From positions 141,458,343 to 141,522,342 of the forward strand of contig NC_135505.1 in assembly GCF_052857255.1 (NCBI RefSeq): 64,000 bases of DNA. The letters run 5' to 3'. Positions 1-10,900 of the stretch are shown piece by piece. The number at the start of each line of letters is the position of its first letter. The first letter of the stretch is position 1. This DNA comes from Amblyomma americanum. Taxonomy: Eukaryota > Arthropoda > Arachnida > Ixodida > Ixodidae. The position numbers and the translations under genes are program-made. Under the pieces are notes generated by a model. The model searched no databases. It was not told the origin of the DNA and saw only the letters and a list, made by a program, of their open reading frames with translations.

Positions 1-101
1 CAGGGATACGGTGGACGCAGCTGGCAAAGGACAGGGTTAATTGGAGAGACATGGGAGAGGCCTCTGCCCTGCAGTGGGCGTAGTCAAGCTGATAACGATG
101 A
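1..101 (+). mobile_element. RTE-type LINE 3' end fragment
   Basis: Frame 3 reads GIRWTQLAKDRVNWRDMGEA then SALQWA and a stop, the C-terminus typical of RTE/BovB-type reverse transcriptase ORFs (family form W..LA.DR..WR..GEAF..QW). The stop is followed by a short GATGATG-type microsatellite tail, also typical of RTE elements. It lies in a kinesin intron, opposite to the gene. Related copies occur near 32765, 46735, 46775, 47115 and 49360. Confidence 0.75.
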
Positions 102-1652
102 TGTTGGTGCTTGCACGAGTAAGGAATAACTTGATAGAACAGATTTTCGACAGCAGTGCGGGCACTAAGATTGAGCTCTTGCGGGAAGCCCACCACGCAA
201 GAAAGCATTCATACCTCCGCATAACCGACTTTTTATCAAACCTGTATTTAACAGAATGAGATTATTGAAACTGATTCAGATTACAATGCTGTAACAAGAC
301 TGCTTTGGCTCATATGCGAGTCTTGCTGCAGATGCATGGGCTTTCCATACACGGGGTGGTTTTGATTATTTAATACAGTGCCTTTTTTTTTTTTTAATGA
401 CAGGCAAAGGCACTTCACTTCAGTCTCTGCAGGTTGATGGTACTGTAGGGCGGACATTATTAACGCAATACGAGTGCAACAACAAGATGATTAATAAACA
501 AAAAATTAAGTAACTTTCTGTATTCTTGGTTTTAGGGCACATCAGTTGAATTGCAAAGTTGAAGTATGTCAAAATCAAAAGTAGGCCTAGTTTTTAAACT
601 TTCAGAATGGCATTGTGGTCAAGGCATTGAGCTTCGCACATGGCAGTGCAGAATGTACAATTTGCCGAATTTCGGGTGTTCCAAACACTCTCCCGCGTCA
701 CCACAGATTACATGAATGCGCGAGTCGCAGCCACACCAGAGCCCTGCGTGCTGCCCGCACATCACGGACATGATACTGACAGTTACGCGGTACACACCAC
801 GAGCAATGAGCCGCAGTGCCCCCGTGACCGGTGGCGCACGGCCGCAAATAATTCGTGTCAGCTGCAAACAGATCCGCATAAGCGCATGTCCTGTGCTTCT
901 GCATGCAGATTTGGTTCGTCTTGGACGATACGACTATTTTCGCGACACTGCGAAATCTGTTTCATCAGGATTCTACTACTCCGTGCGGGATTGAAGTACC
1001 GTTACACCCTGCCTTCACGAGTACACCCAAGTTCACCCCGGTGACACACCCAAGCTTTGTGGAGCTCGCACATTATGTCCACCCCAACCCAGAAATGCGC
1101 TCACCCACCTTGGCTGAATCGTCGTGCAGTATCCTAAGACTTCTTGCAATTTGCTGCTTCCAGTTCTCTTTGACCTAGAAAGAATGAGTAAAAAAAAAAA
1201 TGTTTCCCCCCGCAAACTGTATTCAACCACGCATATTAAATGGACGTAAAAGATAACTTCACGTGTCAATGATCTGAACACCTCTTTATCTTGGGACTAA
1301 TCCTTGTGTAACTGCTTGTAGTGGAACGCTACTCTATATAGCTGGTCATTATTAATTGAAATTGGCCATTTTATTGAGGAGCTCGACACCTGCATGCCCT
1401 TAATATAAGCATGTCAGGTGGGAAGGGACAAACACCAAGACGTGCGGTTCCTGAGCACCTTGTGAAAGCAGCTAGGGTTCCCTGAGGCTAAAATAAATAA
1501 AAAACCTCTCATCCAGAGCCATTTTTGCATCCCTGACAGATGACAAGAAACATTCACAATGCATGTGGAAACTGCAGGCAGCACAATCAGAGCGCAATTA
1601 CTGCGAAGCCATAAGCTCAGGCATTCTTCCAGGACTATGACCCGACACTCAC

Positions 1653-1958
1653 CAAGCTTGTGCGAATCACTGCCTCGTGCTTCCAAATCTGCTCCATGAG
1701 TTTTGCACGCGCCCCGTAGAGCTTCTGCGCGGCATTGACGCAGTACTCGACGTCAGGAGCGTCCAGACTCGTCTCCGGTGACATGACTGGCGTGGATGGC
1801 TTGGACTTGCCAGCGCTGCCAACTGCTGGAGCGGCACGTGGCAAGGCGTCGCGGCTTGCCACCGCCGATTCCAGGCTCTTTTCGAGCTCCTGCACCTTGG
1901 CCACGAGTGCCGCCTTTTCACTCTCGGTGCTGTCCAGCTTTCGCTGTAAGCCGTCGAC
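1653..1958 (-). CDS. KIF18A: Kinesin-8 exon 8 (coiled coil), last in window
   Basis: 102 codons beginning [20 protein letters not shown], a heptad-like coiled coil, then a Ser/Pro/Ala-rich linker and a second helical stretch ([20 protein letters not shown]). It ends at TTG|GTGAGT, so translation continues in exons left of position 1. Confidence 0.75.
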
Positions 1959-4900
1959 CTGCCGAAAACAACGGGAATTGCATTGCTGGCCGGCACTATT
2001 CAATTGCAAAGCACCTATCTTCAGTGTCCTAATCTGACAAACACCCTTTTTCACACAAGTAACAACTCTTAAGTACTAATTTTTTCCAACGATGGTTACC
2101 GATTGGAACAAAAATAATTAAGCACAGCAAAAGAATGGGACGTAGGCAAAAAATTCCATTTGTTGGAATGTGCTCCCTTTATTGGATGAATTTTGCGATT
2201 ACCATATACTGCTGCGTAAAATGTCTACCCCTTAACCAGTTGCTCCTGCAAGCCAAAAAGAGTAAACTGCAGATATAAGTTCATGCAAAGTGCCCACATG
2301 AGACAGGTATTAACACTTTCACGTAACACTTGCTGTTCCTCTCCAAAAACGAATTCTTTCTATCTAAATAGTCTACGCGGGCATCAGGGAAGACAACGGG
2401 CCTTCTGTCTTGTGCAAAGCATCATAATGCTTGGAAATTGTAATATCGAAGCGTGACTTGTCAATGCGTGCATGACGAATCGCGTATTTTTTTTCAAATA
2501 TGCACACGGCGCTGGATATAATGCTGGTGTTAGAATGAGGGCGTTCAGCCAAACTATTTGCCCTAGCAACTGCACTAAACCAGTCAGTGAGCAGCCGAGC
2601 TTACAGCATTCAGACTGGCATGCTACCGACTGCACGCATGGTGCACAACATGCCTGAGAGGCGTGGAACAGCTTACCTTTTGCTTGTACTCTTCAATGAG
2701 TGCGGTGTACATGGACATGTGCACATTGACATTCATGATGTTCTTCTTGGCCTGCGAGAAAAGAGAGAAGAAAAGAAAAAGTTTTACAAATGCAATGCCA
2801 GGCTAGGCACACCTAGCCCTATTTGGCAAGGACATTTACAGTTTCAGATATCATTTTTTTTTTCCCTGCGCATCATGTGTAATAGAAAATGAAAGGTCCG
2901 AGCAAAAACAGAATTTACGGTTAGTGCAGCAGAAACACAGATTTTTGCGACAAGACCTGGCATGTTAAAATAAGATGGAAAGGTGGGAGAGTTGCACTCG
3001 AGTCTTCCTGGAAGAAGCGCAAAACAAGAGGACACAAGGAGGATGCAGCAAGCCCTTGTGCTTCTTTTAAGATGAGTTCAAGCGTCTGGTAGGTGTGGGC
3101 ATTGAAGGCATGCAAGTGGCCAGCTAGCTTTTACAATCTGGATACAATGAAGAAACAGCCTCAGCTTCATACTTTCATGTTTTCTATTATGGGCTCGATA
3201 AGCACAGCCACTATGAATGATGACTAGCTTGTTATGCTCCGATTCAAAATGCTAGGGGCATCCACAGCTGCAATCGTTATGCAGCGTTAAGGGCGGTTCA
3301 CATGCAAGCGAATTGGCGAACAGAGCGAACAGCGGCGCGGCGCTGCGAAGCGGTTCGCGAGCTTTCGTTTCACATGCATCGCCGCTCCGCATTTCCAACC
3401 GCTGCGAAAACCAATGTTGCGGGCAAAAGATATGCGCCTGCAACCGGTTTTGGTTTCCTGCAAACACAAAAAAGCGTAATATAAAAGCATTATTTTGTCA
3501 TTTCTTTTCACTGTTTATTTAAATAAATATAATTATTGCGTTTTAAGCATTAAACAGCACTTTATACAATTTCTTTCCTAAACAAAAGTTCGTACGTGCG
3601 GCGTACAAACTCGTGTGGCAACGCCGGGCTAGTCTAGCCACCCTAGCCGGGCCGTTAATGGTTGAGATGCGGTGCTGCCGCGTCGCCGCGGCGAAAATTT
3701 CCAACTTGCACGAACCCTACCGCTCCAGCCGCTGGGGCTTCCTCCGCCGTTTGAGAGAGGGTGTTTGCGCCGCGGTGGCGGAGTTCGCGAGCGGTTCGCT
3801 TGCATGCGAAACGGGCTTTAGCAAGACAGAGCAGCAGGTAGAGTGGCTGGTATACTCGCCTACTGGTACACTACACAACCAGTACGCTAGCCCATCAATA
3901 CGCTAGACAACCGGTACACTAGCCTAGCCCACTGGTACACTAGCCCACAAACTTTGGTACTGTTCCCGAGGAATACTCTATCCGCCTCGCATAGCTTGAT
4001 GTTTCCTTTTACTGCCCTTCAATAGTTGTCGCTGTAAAATGGTGAGAAATCTTGAAGCTCACCTGCAGTTCAATTTTCATCGCCCGCTCTGCATACTTGA
4101 GCGTGTTGTATGTGTCTGTGTAGCTGAGCTTTGATGGCGTCACAGCAGCGATCATAAGTGTCCGGCAAGTCCCTCCCAGTGAGTCTTTCAGGATGTGAGT
4201 CAGTTTTGAGCCCCGATATGGAATCCGCTGCACCTGCAAAGAGAAAGAAAGGGAGAAAAAGTGAGGCAGGGTTATGGACACTCAAAGCTCGATTTAAACC
4301 CAAAAAAGGACGTGGCATTCGCAAATTTGCTCAGGCTATCTATGCTCAAACATCAATGAAATTTGCTGCATATGTGTAACTGCTTATGCTGATACCAGTA
4401 CAGTGGCCTCTCGACAATTCAAACTACAAGGACACCAAAATTCATTGGGGCCACGTGGAGTTGATGTTAAGGAGAGCGCATTTTACTACACTTGGTGCTG
4501 ACGTGATCCGAGGCTTTACTGTGAATAAGCTTGCAAGTTAAAACTGAACGAGCTGGAGGCGTCCCCTATGCCCAAGCTGGTTTGGTTTGGCTTATGGGGG
4601 TTTAACGTCCCAAAGCGACTCAGGCTATGAGAGACGCCGTAGTGAAGGGCTCCGGGAATTTCGACCACCTGAGGTTCTTTAACGTGCACTGACATCACGC
4701 AGTACACGGGTCTTTAGAATTTCGCTTCCACCGAAATTCGACCGCCGCGGCCGGGATCAAACCCGCCTCTTTCGGGCCAGTAGCCGAGCGCCATAACCAC
4801 TCGGCCACCGCGGCGGCTATATGCCCAAGCTGGTTCACCAAAACCCTCACACAGTACACACTGCAGCAAAAGGTCCTTATTTCGAATTTTAAGGGACCTT

Positions 4901-7900
4901 TAAAAAAATTTGAATTATCCGAAAGTTTGAATTATCAAACGACCCTAAAAAATTTCAAGAATTGAATGTCTCAAGTGGTAAAGGATGGCAATGGCTGTTT
5001 GCTTTTGAGATGAAAACAGCGTGGCAATGATTATTTTCATGTTTCCATCACTGCTTTACTGCATGCATACTGTTGGGAGCATCGAAGCAGGACTGCTCCA
5101 TGATTGTAAGGGCCTCCTTGACACCCTGCATGGTGCAATGCGGTGTAGCTCCACATCTACCGTGCCGCACCCTCTCCAAAGTGGTGCACTCGAAGGATGA
5201 AACCACACGAACACAAGGAAAGGAAAAACTCAGAGGTGCCAAAGTTGAACCGCCGAGTTTTCCTGTTTGCGCTATTTTCTTCTTTAAATATCTTTCTCCT
5301 ATTTTGATAAATGCAAAACAAAACGTGTCTGACACTAAAAACAGGCACATGTTTATAAGCAGCTTTTGAAGGGGCCCAGCTTTGCGGGCACAATACTTTT
5401 AAAAAAATTATTTACAGAAAAAAGAAAAATATATACAACTGCTCATCTACTGCCTAGCACGAGCAATTCAGCAAGAAAGCTGCCCCACGACAAGTACAAG
5501 GGCAGAGCATATTATCAACCAACTCTTACCCCGTTCTTGGAGAGTGCATCGATGCAGTTGCCGAGGGCCAGGAGGGACAGGTTGATCTTGGTGCCCTCGC
5601 GCAGCCTAGCCCCGATGTTCCTGCTGACAGCAGCAGCTCGCTCCGAGCCGGCAAGGTCAATGAAGCTCATCTTCGATGCACGGATGCCCTTGCTGGTGCC
5701 TGTCACAGTCTCAGTTTGCGTCACATACACCTGCAAAGAAATACAAATACTAGCAGTCACTATCATCATCAGCTCGTTACATAGACTGCAAGACAAAAGC
5801 CTATCCCATACCCCTCCAGATAACCACCCTGACTTGTGCCAAGTAGAAAGAGGGAGATTTGAGAGGAAACCACGGTTGCCAATCAGAGTCGACGGACGGG
5901 GAGAGCACAGATCGGTGCACTCACTCGTAAGTCAACTCACTCGGGCTCACCAACGTTCTCATTCACAAAGTGATCTGAGCCATGAGTGAATTCAGACTCC
6001 CATTAAGATCATGATCTGTGCCGTGAGTGAGTCTGGACTCACATTATTTTAGTCGTGAGTCCAAACTCACAATTAGATCATGATCTAGTCGTGAGTTCGG
6101 ACTCGCATTGAGATCATGATCTGAGTTGCGAGCGAATGTGGGCCCACATTCAAATCATGAGCTAAGTCACGAGCCTGTGCTCAGGCCACTATCTGTGCTC
6201 TCATGTGCACTTACTTTTTCCCTCCCTCCTCTTTTGCTGATAGCGGAGGGGAGCAAAGATTGACTGCCACAACCAAGGCCAAATCCGTGGAAACGAGGAA
6301 GACGCCATTATGTCCCTTTAGTTAACGTGGGTGCAGTAATGAGCAGCATGGGTACGTGTCGGAAGCTGTGACTCAGTTTCACCATGTCTTTGTGTGGGAG
6401 GCGGGGGTCCCTTGTATCGCATCTTTTATGGTTTATGGGGGTTTGACGACCCAAAGCGACTCAGGCTATGAGGGATGCTGTAGCGTAGGGCTCCGGAAAT
6501 TTCGACTACCTGGGTTCCTTTAATGTGCAACGGCATCGCACAGTAGACAGGCCTCTAGCATTTCGCATGCATCGAAATGTGACCACTGCAGCCGGGCTCG
6601 AACCCGTGTTCTTTCGAGTCAGCAGCCGAGCACCGTAACCACTGAGCCACCGCAGCGGGTGAGACTGCACGAAGGGCTACTTCCGCCTTTCGCAGAATAA
6701 AATTGCATCGTATTGTACAGAAACCCTCTGTTTTTGCCTCAGTGTGCATCTTTTAATATTGCACAACACATTCCCATGCTCATGTGACTCATTAGTCAAA
6801 AGCAGTGCGTGAGCCCAAATGAGTTGCGAGTTGGAATGAATGGGTAAGCCCAAACGAGTCGCGAGTCCAAATGAGTCATGAGCCAAAATGAGTGAATGAG
6901 TCCTGATCAGGTGAGAGTCTAAATGAGTGAATGGGCCCAGATGAGTCCCAAGCCGAAGCGAGTCACAAGTCCTTATGAGTGGTTGACCCCAGCTGACTTG
7001 AGAGTCCGAGAAAGCCCAAGTGAGCCTAAATGAGTTCATGAGTTTGAGTGGGCCCGGACCTGCGAGTCTGAGCACATAGCTGGGCCAAACTTCTGTGAGA
7101 GAGCCTGAGTGAGCACTCGTGATTTTGCCGAGGTGTGGGGTAGTGTAGAACATGGTGACTGATGGACTGGATCACGCCACCTCCACGAGGGTATGACTAA
7201 GGCTAACGCATGCATTTCAATCCTCTCCTTCATTAAACGAGTAGAGACACCAAATTTTAGTCCTGTTTTCTCTTTTTGGAATGATGTGTAGCACATTTGA
7301 AAATAGGCATATGACAGCTGTGACGTACAAGATACATTCAGATCACATGAGGCAAACAAAAATTGCAGTGTGGTTGCTGCTTTCTTGTTTTAATTTACAA
7401 CACTTAAGCAAGCCTGCTCAAGAGTTGGAATGACACAAAAAGAACAAGTAGCGAATGTATCACAGTTTTTGCAGGCCTCACGCAATGCTTCTTGTACGTC
7501 ACAGCCGCTGATCGGCTTTCGAGACCAAAATCGAAATGACACGAGAAATAGATGTAATAATGAATTATTCAGCTGCCGTAGGTGAATTCTATGTCATGGC
7601 TCATGTACACCATTGCCTAGCGAAAAATGCAAAAAAAATTGCACCCAAAGATTTGGTGTCTACTCCTTTTGAGCCCACCTAGAAAACACTAATTCATAAA
7701 CATTACCTTCATATTTCAGTATATTTAGACAAAGCTGCAGACGTGACAGATGACCAGCCCTTTCCCCTGCTCCTCTCACGGGAGTTCCAATAGAACCCCC
7801 TGTACACTGACAAGGCTATTTTCATTGAAAAATGAAAAGCTTGGCAAGCTGGCTGTGGCTACACTCAATACCACTGAAAGAATCAGGGCGACACACACAC

Positions 7901-10900
7901 GAAAAGACAGACCATGCACTTAAAACAGGAGTGCTGAATTTGGGTTCCAAACCTCATCTTTCCTTTACGCACTCTTTTTGCGGACTTTTCATACCTTAGA
8001 GAAAACCATTCTGACAACAAAAGGACTCACTTTCATTAGCGCATGATGATGGTGATGGATTTTTATGGCGCAAGGGCATCTACAGCCAAACAGCGCCATG
8101 ACACAAGGTATTTTCCATTTCTCAAGGTGGGGTCAAAGACCCATTACCCAAGCATTTCACCCTAAAGAAGCCGAGCACCAGACCAGGGGAAAGCTTGTAC
8201 CCATTGTGTCACCGGTGGGTACGCGGCGGCACTGGGGATCGAACCCCGCACCTCCCGAATGCGAGGTGGATGCTCAAACACTTGGCCACCGCTGCGGTCA
8301 CATTAGCGCATGAGATGGGAGAGAGTAGTAGAGAAAGACTGACACAAATGCTGATACCTGCATCTTCCTCCATTAGTACTTTCTCCCGTCAGACGTGCTG
8401 TTCAAATTACAAGTCATGTACCAACTGGCTTGACTAAATTCTCTTTTGGAACCAAAAGGAGCTTGTACAAAAGCACCAGGTGAACTCCAGAGAGGAAAAA
8501 AGAATGAAGGTCCTGCCCCAATTAACTGAATGAGTTTGACGCAAAGATGCTGCTCATTCGCACCTGGAAGATGGCATGCGACCGTGATGATTCGGCATTG
8601 GCGTCGGTGGCGTGCTGCGTCCTGTTCTTGTTTCCTTTCAGAAGCAGCTCCAACAGGGCATCAGCCTCTCTCACCTGCCACAGTGAAAGAGAGAGAGAGA
8701 GCATTGCTAATGCAAGCTTGTTCTGAAGGAAGTAGGGCAGTTACCCCATTTTTGAGCACAAGCATTTTTCACGTTTGCAAAAAATGGAAACAATAAAATT
8801 TGCCCAGGAGCTCAAAGAGACATTAGTCTTGTGAACCTGACCTTGTGGACGGTGAGATTTGAGATGGCAATGCCTTTGGCAGGGTCGTCGCGCACTATGA
8901 GCGGTGGCCCGCCGGGACAGAGCAAGTCCCGCACCACCTCGTTGTAGACCTCGAGGTAGGCAACAGCAACCTCACATGACTGGCCCTCTGAGCGCAGCTT
9001 GTCCACGCACTCGTACAGGTGGCTCACAGTGAGAGAAACCACGCCAGGGCAGTGCTCCGTGCCAAGCATGGTGAAGGTCTTGCCCGCACCCGTGGCACCG
9101 TATGCAAACACTGCGCAATGGTTGAGGAAGGACCGGGAAACACGTGTGAAGCCTCGTCAGAGGCAATGATGCCACCGGTGAAGGAACACACAAGCAGCGG
9201 TGAGCAAGATTGGACACGAAGAAACCAGGCAAATGCTAGCCTTCACTCTGGCCCGTCTAGCAAAGCCGGGGTTCCCATAGCGGCTTTTCCCCGTCAAATA
9301 GCCCTCTTCCAGCCAATGGCGTCAGCCGATTCTCATGAACCTGCCAGCATGACAATGAGTGGAGAGGCAGATGAAAGATGACAGTCTCCTCCCTTCCTTG
9401 TCTTGGATAGTCCCCTCCGTGCGTTATTGTCATGGCACTCCCTGCATTGTCATACTAGCAGGTTCATGAGAATCGGCCGACGCCATTGACTGGAAAGGGG
9501 TTCTTTGAGAACAAAATACCATTTTTTTTCTTGATTTGTATCTGACTGTGGTCTTCATATTCTTGTCTGTTTGCACACCCTTTTTTTAATGAGTTAGTGT
9601 TAGAGCTTCCATTAGCACAAAAAGCATCTGGTGTTGGCGGCGTGTGAAACCTTGGGGGAGGGGAGGCAATGTTGAAAGAGGGAAAAGGCAAGAGGACAGG
9701 GAAAGTGGAGAGGGCGAGTTAGTGATACTTTTCTGGCACGACGTTTGTCAGAGACTTTTTTCAACAATGCTTTACCAAATGGCTCAAAATAAATGAAAAA
9801 GCCGTAAACACCTTCCATGTGACAATAGGTTTTTTTTTTTTTGTGAGCCCAGTAGGTACAGGCAATGAAAGCATGAACGCAGGCAATCATAGTGAGGAGA
9901 TCAAGGATAAGTATTGGCAACAATTTATATTTTACAGCAGATCAATCAAGTATGTAGGCTACTAAAATAAATCGGTTTAGTATTCCTTGCCCTATGTCTC
10001 CTCCTTACATGAATGCCTATGTTTCCGAAGTAAAATCGACACTTGAGCCACTTGGTATAGCATCACGGAAAAAATAAAGCACACTCAGAGCTACGGAGAA
10101 AGAAGACCAAACAACACAAGTACTTAATAAGGATACTTATCCTGACGCACCTCCATGAAGGCTTTTGTTTTGTCTGTGGTTTTCTTTTTCTCTCATTTTC
10201 TGAGTTTTTTGAATAAACGCCCAGTTCAGCGCTTGTGTTGTTTGGTTTTCCTTGCCCGTTGTCGTGAGTGCACTTTATTTTCCCCATGAGCCTATGTTTC
10301 CACTTTCGCTGCCGGGAGTCCTGGCGTAATTTTGCATGCATATGCAAATCATGGTAAACAAAGTACAATTTTCCGCAGAACGACCAGGTCTTGTGCTGTG
10401 ATGATCAGAGCAAGTAAACTCATTACACGAATATCGTTCCGAAAAAAAAAAAAAGGAAAGAAAAAGTCGCGGATGTATGACACAAAGCGCATGAATGGAG
10501 ACTCTTCATACACGTTTGATAAGACACAGCCAGCAGCAAAACGGCAACATGCAAGTTCATGGGCAAACCAAGATGCACCGTGTGACATAGAAGTTATTGT
10601 AATCCAGTCAGAAGGGGCCTTCCCTTGGGTCAACAATATCACCACAGCACATTGGGGCCATAGAAGCCATGTGATCAAGGAAGTGCAGCAAGGCTAACGC
10701 TGCCACTTTACACCGGGTGATGGTGATAAAGCCGTTTTGTATTTTGCTCCGCTGTTCCTTGGCCTACTGCAGCAAAAGGCCACTCACCCGAGCAGTTGCA
10801 GCCGTCCAAGAGTGTTACCACCATTTCCTTTGTGGTGTGCTCAAAGACGTACATGTTGTCCTTCGTCTCATCAAATACCTGGAGACAGAACGGAGGCATG

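Noticed and set aside
5040..5120. Possible extra kinesin exon between exons 5 and 6
   Set aside because: Exons 5 and 6 join in phase 0 to give the continuous conserved [16 protein letters not shown] segment, so no exon is missing.
5366..5989. 207-codon plus-strand frame
   Set aside because: Runs antisense over kinesin exon 5 and into an intron and minisatellite; no domain recognised.
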